Source: Ulvibacterium sp. (GTDB lineage Bacteria; Bacteroidota; Bacteroidia; Flavobacteriales; Flavobacteriaceae). Taken from it: 64,000 nucleotides of DNA. Positions 27,541 to 37,241 of the stretch are shown piece by piece (within the stretch, counting starts at the first letter, position 1; the number at the start of each line of letters is the position of its first letter). The stretch is taken from assembly GCF_028285715.1 (NCBI RefSeq), contig NZ_JANQOO010000020.1, positions 124,001-188,000 on the forward strand, given 5' to 3'. Made by a program: the position numbers and the translations under genes. The notes beneath the pieces were generated by a model. That model was given only the letters and a program-made list of their open reading frames with translations. It had not been told where the DNA came from and made no database searches.

Positions 27541-28188
27541 CTATTCCTCAAAATGATACAGGTCTGCCAACCGATATATCAAAAGGTTTACAATTGCACT
27601 ATCTTCTTTGCCTGTATTGAACATTTGCTTTACCTCATCCCTATTTTCATTTTTAAAGAACCGCAGGTCGTCCGATCTATATTCGCTTAAAATATTCCAG
27701 GATTTAAGACCTTTGAGCATCTTTTGGTGTGCGGAATATCGTCGATTTATCAAGTTGAGTTGCTTCCTGAACGCAACGTTCCCTTTATTGCCCGCTTCAA
27801 ATTTCTTGGCATTCCATTCCTCATATTCTTTCTTGAGACGATGATCCGCCTTTTCAGCTTCGGCAATAATTTTGAAATACGCCCGGGAAACTAGAGTGTT
27901 ATATTTTTCCTCAAACGCCACTTCTTCCTCCATCAATGGGTTGTAGGAATCTTCCCTCCCTATTCCCGCATCTAAAATACTTGTATAAAAATCCATTTCC
28001 TCCTTCGGTTTTACCGTTCGATCGGCCAATAGAGAATTCTTCCATGCCTCGGATTTCACCATTTCCTTCCATACTTTGTTGTACTCCCTTTTAAAATTCA
28101 TTTTCGATGAGGAACATCCAACACAAAAAGACACCATGAGGACTGTTATACAAACTAAACCAAATTTTCTCGGGACACCGTTTTTCAT
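27541..28188 (-). CDS. Putative lipoprotein, unknown function
   Basis: 215 residues. The signal peptide MKNGVPRKFGLVCITVLMVSFCVGC ends in a lipobox cysteine at residue 25. The mature part is helical and highly charged (FKREYNKVWKEMVKSEAWKNS, EAEKADHRLKKEYEEWNAKKFEAG), with no recognised domain. Helix-rich lipoproteins of this type may be structural or part of envelope complexes. It is alone on the minus strand. Confidence 0.65.
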   Translation of the reverse strand: MKNGVPRKFGLVCITVLMVSFCVGCSSSKMNFKREYNKVWKEMVKSEAWKNSLLADRTVKPKEEMDFYTSILDAGIGREDSYNPLMEEEVAFEEKYNTLVSRAYFKIIAEAEKADHRLKKEYEEWNAKKFEAGNKGNVAFRKQLNLINRRYSAHQKMLKGLKSWNILSEYRSDDLRFFKNENRDEVKQMFNTGKEDSAIVNLLIYRLADLYHFEE

Positions 28189-28466
28189 AAATCATAGTTT
28201 TAGTATACTCCCTAATCGTTACCCATCCGATTGTCTAAAAATGGACGACATGGATATCTACCAAAGCAAATAGTTCATATCCCCTAAGGTGAAGGATATG
28301 GGGTTCAGTTCATAAAAAAGGTGGATTAAGCTCTGGGGAAGCTAATGAAAAAGTTAAGGTCTCAATATAAGAAGAAAATATTACTTGTACAGTAAAACCA
28401 ACGGCTTTATTCAGCTGAATGGAACGTATTAATACTAGCCTTGACCTAGTAAATGCGACCTGGTCT

Positions 28467-29579
28467 TTAGACAAGATCAGCCAACTCCTTTCCTACCAAA
28501 CTACCTATAGCAATCCCCATGCCACCCAAACGAACGGCTCCGTACACATTTTTGGAAACCTGTTTTACAATAGGTCTTTTTTCCTTGCCTACCCCCATAA
28601 TTCCGCTCCATCTCTGGTCAACTTCAAAGGTGGTATTGGGAAGTATGACCTGTTCCAGTAGTTCTTCCAATCGATTTTGAATCAATTCGGTTTGGCCGAA
28701 AAAAAATGTTTCCTCTCCTTCAATATCAAGGTTTCTGCCCCCTCCTAGTAGTATGCGATTATCAATATTCCGAAAATAATAATACCCTTCATCCAGGTGG
28801 AATGTACCTTTAATTTCCAAGTTTTGAATAGGTTTGGTAATTACTACCTGAGAGCGGGCGGGTCTTACATTTTCGTTTAATAGTTGGGATGCAAACCCAT
28901 TGGTGGCTATGAACAACTTTTGGCTATCGCATTCAAAAGCGTTGGTTTGAAGTGATACGCTTCCCTGATTTTCCACAAAATCATTGACGGTTATCGAGTT
29001 TAAAACAATAATCCCTTTTTGTTGTGCCAGTTGCAAAAGGGCCATCATCATTTTACCCGTGTCCAATTGTCCCTCGAAGGAGTGCGCAATATAGCTTTCC
29101 TTTATTTTTTTGAAATTAAGGGAATTGGCATTTAGGCTAAAGGGTTTGGCACCAAATATCGGTTTTAATAGGGCATTGATCTTCGCCATATGGTCTAGAC
29201 AATTCTCGTAAAGTGCTGTCTGTTCCTCCAAAAAAAGTTCGTATCCCCCATTTTGTTGGAACCCGATTTGCCTATCCCCTAAAATGCTACGAAGTAATTG
29301 TATCCCTTTCCATCTTTGCCTTACAAGACGAAATACTTGTTCATCGGAATGGGCTTGTAAATCGGCCAAAATTTCGGAAATACTACCAAAGCAGGCAAAC
29401 CCGGCATTTTTAGTACTGGCTCCCTGCGGCAGAACACCTCTTTCTAGAACTACTATTTTGGATTTGGGGTGGGCATGCTTTAGCCTAAGCGCACAATTAA
29501 GCCCAACTATCCCACTTCCTATAATCGCAAAGTCTATATTGGACAGCCACGTTTTATATTCCCAATAGCTGAGGTTCAT
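28467..29579 (-). CDS. FAD-dependent oxidoreductase (DadA/glycine-oxidase-like)
   Basis: 370 residues. The FAD-binding beta-alpha-beta motif is IDFAIIGSGIVGLNCALRL at about 15-33, followed by VVLERG and the flavin loop GASTKNAGFACFGS. The C-terminus has the second FAD segment (GVGKEKRPIVKQV, VRLGGMGIAIGS). Members of this fold oxidise amino acids or secondary amines. The N-terminus has ~14 residues before the dinucleotide fold, consistent with the chosen start. It is 55 bases downstream of accC, on the same strand; a functional link is not obvious. Confidence 0.8.
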   Translation of the reverse strand: MNLSYWEYKTWLSNIDFAIIGSGIVGLNCALRLKHAHPKSKIVVLERGVLPQGASTKNAGFACFGSISEILADLQAHSDEQVFRLVRQRWKGIQLLRSILGDRQIGFQQNGGYELFLEEQTALYENCLDHMAKINALLKPIFGAKPFSLNANSLNFKKIKESYIAHSFEGQLDTGKMMMALLQLAQQKGIIVLNSITVNDFVENQGSVSLQTNAFECDSQKLFIATNGFASQLLNENVRPARSQVVITKPIQNLEIKGTFHLDEGYYYFRNIDNRILLGGGRNLDIEGEETFFFGQTELIQNRLEELLEQVILPNTTFEVDQRWSGIMGVGKEKRPIVKQVSKNVYGAVRLGGMGIAIGSLVGKELADLV

Positions 29580-29633
29580 CTTACTGAATTCGTATGACCG
29601 ACGAGTTTAGAAGAACTGTCAGGACCCGTCAGT

Positions 29634-30986
29634 TCATCCTTCGGGCTGCGCTTCCATCCTAAAATCTTCCATAAACTTGGTGGTATAATTCCCTGCCAAA
29701 TAATCAGGGTGCTCCATAAGCTGTCTATGGAAAGGAATTGTGGTTTTGATGCCTTCTATCACAAATTCATCCAATGCACGTTTCATTTTGTTTATGGCTT
29801 CTTCACGCGTCTGCGCCGTGGTAATCAACTTGGCAATCATGGAATCGTAGTTTGGCGGAATCACATAACCACTATATACATGGGTGTCCATTCTTACCCC
29901 ATGCCCTCCCGGAGTGTGCAAAGTGGTTATCCTACCGGGTGAAGGTCTAAAATCATTATAAGGGTCTTCCGCATTGATACGGCATTCTATGGAATGCAGT
30001 TTTGGAATATAGTTCTTGCCTGAGATAGGTACACCTCCTGCAACCAAAATCTGTTCCCGAATTAGATCATAATCCACTACCTGTTCGGTTATGGGATGCT
30101 CTACCTGTATACGGGTATTCATTTCCATAAAATAGAAGTTGCGATGTTTGTCCACTAAAAACTCTATGGTACCGGCTCCCTCATATTTAATAAATTCTGC
30201 TGCCTTTATGGCGGCCTTCCCCATTTCATCCCTTAGCTTATCGGTCATAAAGGGAGAGGGGGTTTCTTCGGTCAATTTTTGATGACGCCGTTGGACGGAG
30301 CAATCCCTTTCAGAAAGGTGGCATGCCTTCCCATATTGATCTCCCACTACCTGTATCTCAATGTGGCGGGGCTCTTCGATGAGTTTCTCCATGTACATAC
30401 CCCCATTGCCAAAAGCCGCAGTAGCTTCCTTAACGGCACTTTCAAAGTTACTCTCCATTTGATCTTCGGACCAGATAGCGCGCATTCCCTTGCCTCCACC
30501 CCCGGCAGTAGCCTTGATCATAACCGGATAACCCATCTTCTTTGCAGTTTTTTTGGCATCGGCAACATCCTTTAAAAGTCCATCTGATCCTGGAATGGTA
30601 GGTACCCCAGCTCTTTTCATGGTGGCCTTGGCCGTAGCCTTGTCCCCCATTTGATCAATTTGTTCTCCAGAAGCACCTATAAATTTTATCTCATGTTCGG
30701 CACAAATCTTAGAAAATTTTGAATTCTCGGACAGAAATCCATATCCGGGGTGAATGGCATCCGCATTGGTAATCTCCGCGGCAGCTATGATATTGGGGAT
30801 TTTTAAATAGGATTCGTTACTGGGAGCGGGACCTATACAGACTGCCTCGTCGGCAAATCTAACATGTAGACTTTCCTCATCTGCCTTAGAATAGACAGCA
30901 ACGGTTTTGATACCCATTTCCTTACACGTCCGGATAATCCTAAGGGCGATTTCCCCCCTATTTGCAATCAATACTTTTTTGAACAT
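29634..30986 (-). CDS. accC: Acetyl-CoA carboxylase biotin carboxylase subunit
   Basis: 450 residues. It starts [21 protein letters not shown], has the ATP-grasp glycine loop [12 protein letters not shown], the metal-binding segment [18 protein letters not shown] and the family end. It carboxylates biotin on AccB at the expense of ATP. It is the last gene of the fabH-accB-accC run on the minus strand, 72 bases after accB. Confidence 0.97.
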   Translation of the reverse strand: MFKKVLIANRGEIALRIIRTCKEMGIKTVAVYSKADEESLHVRFADEAVCIGPAPSNESYLKIPNIIAAAEITNADAIHPGYGFLSENSKFSKICAEHEIKFIGASGEQIDQMGDKATAKATMKRAGVPTIPGSDGLLKDVADAKKTAKKMGYPVMIKATAGGGGKGMRAIWSEDQMESNFESAVKEATAAFGNGGMYMEKLIEEPRHIEIQVVGDQYGKACHLSERDCSVQRRHQKLTEETPSPFMTDKLRDEMGKAAIKAAEFIKYEGAGTIEFLVDKHRNFYFMEMNTRIQVEHPITEQVVDYDLIREQILVAGGVPISGKNYIPKLHSIECRINAEDPYNDFRPSPGRITTLHTPGGHGVRMDTHVYSGYVIPPNYDSMIAKLITTAQTREEAINKMKRALDEFVIEGIKTTIPFHRQLMEHPDYLAGNYTTKFMEDFRMEAQPEG

Positions 30987-31058
30987 AATACCTTAAAATT
31001 TCAAATCTCACATTCCAATACGATTTTGGCGTTTGGAGTTTGGGTATTGTAATTTAAC

Positions 31059-31550
31059 CTAGGATGGATCTACCAAAAACAGAGGTTGATCAAATTCTAC
31101 CGGTGAGGAGTCCTCCACCAAAACCTTTACGATTTTACCGGACACCTCGGATTCTATGTCATTAAAAAGTTTCATAGCCTCTATGACACAGAGAACATCC
31201 CCTTTAGCGATGTTACTACCTACCTCTACAAATGCCGGTTTATCCGGTGAAGGTTTCCTATAAAAAGTTCCTATAATGGGCGATTTTATAGTGATATATT
31301 TGGCATCCTCTTCCGGAGTCTCCTTAGTGTTCGCTTCCGTAGACGGAGTAGGGGTTTCCGCAGGGGTTTGGGGAATTGGTGCAATTGGAGCTTGCGGAAC
31401 AGGAATTTGCTGTACATACGTTGTATCAGGTACAGATCCTACAGTTCCGGTCCGAATGGTGATTTTAATATCGTCCGTCTCAAGTTTTACTTCGCTGGCA
31501 CCGGATTTTGCCACGAATTTGATTAGGCTTTGAATTTCCTTGATATCCAT
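31059..31550 (-). CDS. accB: Acetyl-CoA carboxylase biotin carboxyl carrier protein
   Basis: 163 residues. The N-terminal helix ([20 protein letters not shown]) is followed by a Pro/Thr/Ala-rich linker (about 45-80), then the biotinyl domain with K127 in the biotinylation motif EAMKLFN. It carries carboxybiotin between AccC and the carboxyltransferase. It lies between fabH and accC, 20 bases after fabH. Confidence 0.97.
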   Translation of the reverse strand: MDIKEIQSLIKFVAKSGASEVKLETDDIKITIRTGTVGSVPDTTYVQQIPVPQAPIAPIPQTPAETPTPSTEANTKETPEEDAKYITIKSPIIGTFYRKPSPDKPAFVEVGSNIAKGDVLCVIEAMKLFNDIESEVSGKIVKVLVEDSSPVEFDQPLFLVDPS

Positions 31551-31570
31551 TACATTTCAGTTTTATAGTT

Positions 31571-32566
31571 TTAGTTATAGGCCCACTTTAAATAAATGGA
31601 TCCCCATGTAAAGCCTCCGCCAAAAGCAGCAAAAATCAGGTTGTCACCCTTTTTTAGTTGGTCCTCATAATCCCTCAACAGAAGTGGAAGAGTAGCAGCG
31701 GTGGTATTGCCATAACGGTGTATATTTATCATCACCTTGGAATCCTCCAGGCCCATTCTTTTGGCTGTTGCATTAATGATTCGTTTATTGGCCTGATGGG
31801 GTACAAGCCATGACACATCTTCATTATTCAAATTATTCCGTTCCATAATCCTTACCGCCACATCCGCCATATTAGAGACGGCAAATTTAAATACCGTTTT
31901 GCCATCTTGATAAATAAAATGCTTTCGGTCCCTTACCGTTTCCTCCGAGGCGGGAAGCAATGAACCTCCGGCATCCATCCCTAAAAACTGTCTTCCTGAG
32001 CCATCCGCCCTAAGATACTCATCCTGTATTCCAAGGTTTTCCGTATTTGGTTCAAAAAGAACGGCCCCGGCCCCATCACCGAAAATAATACAGGTAGTTC
32101 TATCCGTATAATCAATAATCGACGACATTTTATCCGCCCCTATTAATAAAACCTTTTTATAACGGCCAGATTGGATATAGCTCGCCGCCGTGGACATCCC
32201 GAACAGAAAACTGGAACAGGCCGCCAGTAAATCATAGGCAAAGGCATTGGTAGCCCCAATTTCCGAGGCAACAAAGGCCGCCGTAGAAGCGACCAAACTA
32301 TCCGGAGTGGCGGTGGCAACCATAACCAAGTCGATTTCCTCGGGGTCTATTTTTCTTTTTTCCAGAAGATTTTTTGCTGCTTTAATGGCCAAATAGGATG
32401 ATCCTTCACCTTCCTCAGGTTTTAGTATTCTCCTTTCCTTGATGCCGGTTCTGGTAACAATCCATTCATCGTTGGTATCCACCATGCCTTCCAGCATTTT
32501 ATTGGTCAACACAAAGTTTGGAACGTAAGCTCCTACAGCTGTAATGGCTGCCGTTAATTTACCCAT
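31571..32566 (-). CDS. fabH: Beta-ketoacyl-ACP synthase III
   Basis: 331 residues. The catalytic triad is C117 (DLLAACSSFLFG), a His in WLVPHQANKRI and an Asn in NIHRYGNTTAAT. FabH condenses acetyl- or branched acyl-CoA with malonyl-ACP to begin fatty-acid synthesis. With accB and accC directly downstream, this operon makes malonyl-CoA and starts the chain. It is separated from rpmF by a terminator, so it needs its own promoter. Confidence 0.97.
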   Translation of the reverse strand: MGKLTAAITAVGAYVPNFVLTNKMLEGMVDTNDEWIVTRTGIKERRILKPEEGEGSSYLAIKAAKNLLEKRKIDPEEIDLVMVATATPDSLVASTAAFVASEIGATNAFAYDLLAACSSFLFGMSTAASYIQSGRYKKVLLIGADKMSSIIDYTDRTTCIIFGDGAGAVLFEPNTENLGIQDEYLRADGSGRQFLGMDAGGSLLPASEETVRDRKHFIYQDGKTVFKFAVSNMADVAVRIMERNNLNNEDVSWLVPHQANKRIINATAKRMGLEDSKVMINIHRYGNTTAATLPLLLRDYEDQLKKGDNLIFAAFGGGFTWGSIYLKWAYN

Positions 32567-32796
32567 CCTAAAGTTGATTTTACATCAAAAAAACTTCTAA
32601 AATGCATCAAAATTCGTGAAAAATACTGATTTTCTGCGACTTTTTTGAAAATTAAAGGGATTTAGAGAATTTGAAGATTATATGTTTCGGTTTTAATCCT
32701 ACCCATTCCCTGGTAGTAGGGCATTTGAAGTAATCCTTGAAGTTGTTATTTGCTCTTGACCAAATGCCATTTTCATGTTTAAAAAATAGGCGCCTA

Positions 32797-32823
32797 CAAA
32801 AAAACCTGCCCATTAAGGACAGG
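32797..32823 (-). terminator. Rho-independent terminator after rpmF
   Basis: On the minus strand CCTGTCC and GGGCAGG pair (one T-G wobble) over a 5-base loop and are followed by TTTTTTTG. Confidence 0.75.
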
Positions 32824-32850
32824 AATTCAAGAATAGTGTAGATATCGTTT

Positions 32851-33048
32851 TTAAGCCTCTGTTTCCTCGGTCTTGTCCATAAGAACCTGACCTTTATAAT
32901 ACAATTTGCCTTCATGCCAATGTGCCCTATGGTACAGATGCATTTCCCCTGTCGTGGGATCCGTGGCCAAGGTAGGAGCAACGGCCTTGTAATGGGTTCT
33001 TCTCTTATCCCTTCTAGTTCGGGATATTTTTCTTTTAGGATGTGCCAT
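32851..33048 (-). CDS. rpmF: 50S ribosomal protein L32
   Basis: 65 residues. It starts [20 protein letters not shown], the universal L32 N-terminus. It has no cysteines, so it is the zinc-free form; the usual zinc ribbon is replaced by [18 protein letters not shown]. It follows the DUF177 (YceD) gene by 9 bases, the near-universal bacterial pair. Confidence 0.96.
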   Translation of the reverse strand: MAHPKRKISRTRRDKRRTHYKAVAPTLATDPTTGEMHLYHRAHWHEGKLYYKGQVLMDKTEETEA

Positions 33049-33057
33049 TTTTATATA

Positions 33058-33588
33058 TTATTTATCCGTTAAAAACTGTTTTAATGCATCCCACCGCGGG
33101 TCATTTTTTTCAGAATTCTCTTTAATCTCCTTAGGTTGCAACTCCTTAAGCTTATCCAGCGTGTCGGATTTTAGGGTTCCATCCAAGACGCCTGGATGTA
33201 TACGCTTTTGCGGGACAGCTAGCACCAACATTTCGTAGGCGTATTGTGCTATATTAATTTGGTGTTCCCCATGGGGAATAATCAATATCTCATCGTCCTC
33301 ATTATTGAAATCTTCTCCAAACTTGACCACTAATTCCAATTGGGCAGAAATAGGTTGGTCATAAGGTTCACTTGTTAAGTCGCAATCCACATTTACTATG
33401 CCGTTGCCCTTTAACCGCAATTCGAGCATAGTACTCATCTTGTTCAGTTCCGCCGAGAAATCTATTTGGGCTTCATTGAACTCCTCGTACCCAAAGGAAT
33501 CAAAGAACGTATTGTTAATAGTATAGGTAAACTCATGCTTTCCCTGCTTCAATCCCGAGAAAGGAATAGTAAATTCCTTATGCTTCAT
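33058..33588 (-). CDS. DUF177/YceD-family protein
   Basis: 176 residues. YceD proteins are encoded just before rpmF in most bacteria and are linked to 23S rRNA maturation in plants and some bacteria. The fold shows FTIPFSGLKQGKHEFTYTI, the conserved NVDCDLTSEPYDQPI (cysteine in the CxR/CDL region) and a C-terminal ENSEKNDPRWDALKQFL, the WDAL motif of the family. Confidence 0.88.
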   Translation of the reverse strand: MKHKEFTIPFSGLKQGKHEFTYTINNTFFDSFGYEEFNEAQIDFSAELNKMSTMLELRLKGNGIVNVDCDLTSEPYDQPISAQLELVVKFGEDFNNEDDEILIIPHGEHQINIAQYAYEMLVLAVPQKRIHPGVLDGTLKSDTLDKLKELQPKEIKENSEKNDPRWDALKQFLTDK

Positions 33589-33650
33589 CGTACCAATACT
33601 TTTTGACCAATGCCCTTGAGGGGGACCAAACGTTTCCGTTATGGCGGGTG

Positions 33651-33680
33651 CAAAGATACTATTATTTTAATAAAAGCCAA
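33651..33680 (-). promoter_or_regulatory. Bacteroidota-type promoter of yceD-rpmF
   Basis: On the minus strand TTG (33678-33680) is followed after exactly 19 bases by TATCTTTG (33651-33658), both full matches to the consensus. It lies 63 bases before the DUF177 start codon. Confidence 0.8.
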
Positions 33681-33744
33681 TAGTTGCCGGTCAAATGTTC
33701 AGGGCACCAACAGACTGTAAAACTTGCTGTTAAATTGTGTCGGT

Positions 33745-34791
33745 CTATCGCCTAACCTTTTGTTTTTGTAGAGGATTCTCGTTCAGTTCCTTGAATTCCA
33801 ATCTGTTCCTAAAAATGTGCAGGGCGGTAAATACCGCCTCCTTAAAAGAGCTATGGTCCGCCTTACCCTTTCCGGCAATTTCATAGGCCGTACCATGATC
33901 CGGGGACGTACGGACTTTTGAAAGACCTGCGGTATAATTGACCCCTTTACCAAAGGAAAGCGTCTTGAAGGGAATTAAGCCTTGGTCGTGATAGGCCGCC
34001 AAAACCGCATCAAAGTTCTTATAGGAATCCGAGCCGAAAAAACTATCTGCGGAATATGGGCCAAAGACCAGATGTCCGGCATCTGACATTTCCTTGATAA
34101 CAGGCTTTAACACTTCATCGTCTTCCTTTCCAATAACTCCATTATCCCCACTATGGGGATTAATGCCCAAAAGGGCAATTTTTGGCCTTCGAATCCCAAA
34201 ATCCATCTGTAAGGATTTTTCAATTGTACGCACCTTGGTCCTAACCAAGATGGGATTTATGGTAGCCGGTGCGTCCTTCACGGCAACGTGATCAGTAAGC
34301 AATCCTACTTTTAAGGTATCCGTAACCATAAACATAAGACTCTCTCCTTCCAATTCTTGCGTCAGATAATCCGTATGTCCCGGAAATTTAAAATCCTCGG
34401 ACTGAATATTGGTTTTGTTGATCGGAGCGGTGACCAAGACATCAATAGCATCCTCTTTAAGAGATTTTACAGCCGCCCGCAACGATCTTAGGGCATATTT
34501 ACCCGCTTCTTGGGTCTCCTTTCCAAATTCTACCTGCGGTATTTCTTTCCAGACATTCACCACATTAATCTTGTCGTCAATAGTTTTGGAGGCATCATGG
34601 ATGCCATGATACTTAATAGCAATCCCTAATTCATTTTTCTGGAAGGAAACGGTTTTATTGGAGGCAAAAATTACAGGTGTACAGAAATCCAACATACGGG
34701 AATCCTCAAAGGTTTTAAGAATCACCTCACATCCAATTCCGTTGAGGTCCCCTATTGAAATCCCTAGCCGTATTTTTCGATTTTCCTGCAT
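33745..34791 (-). CDS. pdxA: 4-hydroxythreonine-4-phosphate dehydrogenase
   Basis: 348 residues from MQENRKIRLGISIGDLNGIG; an upstream in-frame ATG at 34827 adds a non-conserved leader. The family's metal ligands are visible as His in PGHTDYL, DHVAVKDAP and AAYHDQGLIPFK, with LGINPHSGDNG as the nucleotide segment. PdxA oxidises 4-phosphohydroxy-threonine in pyridoxal phosphate synthesis. Divergent from ribE with 58 bases between starts. Confidence 0.96.
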   Translation of the reverse strand: MQENRKIRLGISIGDLNGIGCEVILKTFEDSRMLDFCTPVIFASNKTVSFQKNELGIAIKYHGIHDASKTIDDKINVVNVWKEIPQVEFGKETQEAGKYALRSLRAAVKSLKEDAIDVLVTAPINKTNIQSEDFKFPGHTDYLTQELEGESLMFMVTDTLKVGLLTDHVAVKDAPATINPILVRTKVRTIEKSLQMDFGIRRPKIALLGINPHSGDNGVIGKEDDEVLKPVIKEMSDAGHLVFGPYSADSFFGSDSYKNFDAVLAAYHDQGLIPFKTLSFGKGVNYTAGLSKVRTSPDHGTAYEIAGKGKADHSSFKEAVFTALHIFRNRLEFKELNENPLQKQKVRR

Positions 34792-34849
34792 ATTTTCTTT
34801 GGCTTTATCCCTAAATTTATCGCACAAAATTACTTAATTTAAGCGGAAC

Positions 34850-35458
34850 ATGTTTACAGGAATAATCGAATCCTTAGGGGAGGTATCGCACTTGGAAAAG
34901 GAGGGCGGAAATTTACATATTACCATAGCTTCACCTGTTGCGAAAGAGCTACAAATAGATCAGAGTATGGCCCATAACGGTGTTTGCCTCACCGTAGTTT
35001 CCCTGGATGAGAATGAATATACGGTTACCGCTATAGAAGAGACCCTTCAAAAAACCAATCTTGGTGGACTAAAATTAAGGGATACTGTAAATCTGGAGCG
35101 TGCCATGATTCTAGGATCACGTTTGGATGGCCATATTGTTCAAGGTCATGTAGATCAAACAGGGACCTGTACATCTGTTGAAGAAAAGGATGGCAGTTGG
35201 ATGTTTTCATTCGAGTATGATGTTTCGCTCAACAATCCGACCATTGAAAAGGGATCTATAACTATTGATGGGGTAAGTTTAACCGTGGTCGATTCTGGTA
35301 CAAATACGTTTAGTGTGGCCATCATACCGTACACCTATGAAAACACCCGATTTCATTCCTATGAGGTTGGGTCAAAAGTGAACCTGGAATTTGATGTTAT
35401 CGGGAAATACGTGGCCAAACTACTACATTGGGGTTCACACGGCACTAATGACGAATGA
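34850..35458 (+). CDS. ribE: Riboflavin synthase (alpha subunit)
   Basis: 202 residues, two lumazine-binding repeats. The first starts MFTGIIESLGEVSHLE, and the second begins about residue 97 (HIVQGHVDQTGTCTSVEE) with SITIDGVSLTVVD. It dismutates two 6,7-dimethyl-8-ribityllumazines to riboflavin. Full length. Confidence 0.95.
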   Translation: MFTGIIESLGEVSHLEKEGGNLHITIASPVAKELQIDQSMAHNGVCLTVVSLDENEYTVTAIEETLQKTNLGGLKLRDTVNLERAMILGSRLDGHIVQGHVDQTGTCTSVEEKDGSWMFSFEYDVSLNNPTIEKGSITIDGVSLTVVDSGTNTFSVAIIPYTYENTRFHSYEVGSKVNLEFDVIGKYVAKLLHWGSHGTNDE

Positions 35459-35579
35459 CTGTCCGTAGTTAATTAACCGATTTTCAGTATGTTATCTGGG
35501 TTAAACAATGCGCCTATTGTCTTTTATATGTACAAAAAAGCTGGTGCGCCATCAAAATTAGAGGAATGGTCAAAAGTCT

Positions 35580-35951
35580 TTATTCCAAAAACTTGTACTT
35601 GGCCAAAAGCTCTATATCCGTATACTCCAAAGCCTTTTCATTGGTAGAGCCAAAAATGATGGGAGGGGCCATGCCCGCACTTTCCGCCTCTAACCATCGC
35701 AAAATACAAAGGCACCACTTGTCGCCGGCTTTTAGCCCAGGAAATTGCCATTCTGGCCTCGGTGTACTTAAATCGTTACCCTTGGATCTGGTGAATTTTA
35801 AGAATTCATCGGTCATTACGGCACATACGATATGGGTACCCACATCTTCTCGACCAGTCGCACAGAAACCATCCCTATAGAATCCGGTCAGGGGATCAAA
35901 ACAACAAGATTCCAAGGTTGTGCCTAAAAGGTTTTTAGGAGCAGTTTCCAT
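35580..35951 (-). CDS. DUF2237 family protein
   Basis: 123 residues from METAPKNLLGTTLESC; the ATG at 36017 upstream is not conserved. The family core is almost textbook: DPLTGFYRDGFCATGREDVG, HIVCAVMTDEFL, GNDLSTPRPEWQFPGLKAGD and WCLCILRWLEAE. DUF2237 proteins are small cytoplasmic proteins of unknown function with conserved cysteines that may bind metal. Confidence 0.9.
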   Translation of the reverse strand: METAPKNLLGTTLESCCFDPLTGFYRDGFCATGREDVGTHIVCAVMTDEFLKFTRSKGNDLSTPRPEWQFPGLKAGDKWCLCILRWLEAESAGMAPPIIFGSTNEKALEYTDIELLAKYKFLE

Positions 35952-36145
35952 GGATACAAAGCTATGATTTACAACATGGATACAAAACAATATATAGAAA
36001 AATGGAAACCATGTCACTAAATATATGTTTTAAAAAATCCCCAAGGATTTCCATTTTTCCAATCATCATAAAATTGGGGCATTAGCAGGAAAAAAGAGAG
36101 ATAAAGGGGAAAAGAGCAATAATCAACTACTTAGCGAAATCGCTA

Positions 36146-37234
36146 CTAAACCTTAATAAAGATTTTCCTTTGATATAAAACATAGGCCAGAAGGCAATAA
36201 AATGCAACTACCGAAAGACCATAAAGCAAGGAGGACATTTGCATGGACATGAAATCATGGACATAGATGGTATCAAAGAGCCATGCATGAAGTGAGCTGT
36301 CCTCGCCCACTTTAATCGAATAAAAAATCTTGGAAATAAAACTGGATAAAAAATACACGATTATGGCATTGGCACCGGCATAGCGAAAAATACTTCCGAA
36401 TTCAATACCTTTAACATCCGTCATGTAGTAAATCAATGCCAAGAGCATATTGGCCCAGCCTGCCGTAACCACTACAAAACTACTGGTCCAAAGCGCTTTG
36501 TTTATCGGGAAGATTAAATCCCATAAATGTCCAAGTATTAGCAACGACCCCCCTATACCGACCATAAGGGTCACTTTTTTGGGCTGTTTTGATGTTAAGA
36601 CCAATCCGGTAAAGATGCCCAGCAAAGAACTGCAAATAGCGGGTATAGTACTCAAAAGACCTTCCGGATCATAATCCTCCTTCCACATATGGGTCCCTAA
36701 AATGTTTAAATCTACGTAATTGGCCAGATTGTTCGGAGCCCTTTCAAAGGTGGATTCCATACCATTTACGGGCACAAAACCCATTAACAGCCAATAGCCG
36801 ATCAAAAGAAAGGCACATATACCGACCAGCGTCCTCCACTTAAGGTTGAGAAATAAAATCGCAGCAAAAAAGAATACTACCCCAATACGCTGTAAAACAC
36901 CGGGAAACCGAATCTCTGCAAAATCCTTTATAAAGGGAAAGCTAATGGTAAACGCTCCAAGAAAAAGCCCAAGGCCAATCAGCTTCAAGGCACGTACAGT
37001 AATCTTTTTATAAGTCTTTGCATTAACGGGCTTGTTTTTATAGGCAAACACGATTGAGGTTCCCACGATAAAGAGGAAAAATGGGAATACTAAATCCGTA
37101 GGTGTATAGCCATGCCAATCTGCATGTAAAAAAGGCGCATATACGGCTGACCATGTTCCCGGAGTATTTACCAAAATCATAAGGACTATGGTCAATCCCC
37201 TAAAAATATCCACTGAAATAATCCTGTCCTTCAT
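36146..37234 (-). CDS. Acyltransferase-like membrane protein (HGSNAT/NagX, DUF5009-type)
   Basis: 362 residues with about 10 hydrophobic helices. The N-terminal signature RIISVDIFRGLTIVLMILVNTPG and TPTDLVFPFFLFIVGTSI is that of heparan-alpha-glucosaminide acetyltransferase-like and NagX proteins. In proteobacteria, NagX lies in N-acetylglucosamine utilisation clusters. Here it sits 7 bases downstream of a sodium:solute symporter, and an AGE epimerase is nearby, so a role in amino-sugar or sugar uptake is plausible but unproven. Confidence 0.8.
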   Translation of the reverse strand: MKDRIISVDIFRGLTIVLMILVNTPGTWSAVYAPFLHADWHGYTPTDLVFPFFLFIVGTSIVFAYKNKPVNAKTYKKITVRALKLIGLGLFLGAFTISFPFIKDFAEIRFPGVLQRIGVVFFFAAILFLNLKWRTLVGICAFLLIGYWLLMGFVPVNGMESTFERAPNNLANYVDLNILGTHMWKEDYDPEGLLSTIPAICSSLLGIFTGLVLTSKQPKKVTLMVGIGGSLLILGHLWDLIFPINKALWTSSFVVVTAGWANMLLALIYYMTDVKGIEFGSIFRYAGANAIIVYFLSSFISKIFYSIKVGEDSSLHAWLFDTIYVHDFMSMQMSSLLYGLSVVAFYCLLAYVLYQRKIFIKV

Positions 37235-37241
37235 GGTAAAA

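Noticed and set aside
28272-28299. Imperfect inverted repeat CATATCC...GGATATG
   Set aside because: Weak pairing with no T run, not at a gene end; nothing supports a terminator or operator.
35529-35544. TGTACAAAAAAGCTGG, similar to a Gateway attB core
   Set aside because: Short match in AT-rich sequence with no vector or integrase context; chance similarity.
35489-35647. 52-codon ORF (MLSGLNNAPIVFYMYKKAG) after ribE
   Set aside because: Overlaps the 3' end of the DUF2237 gene by 67 bases and matches no family; no good evidence of coding.
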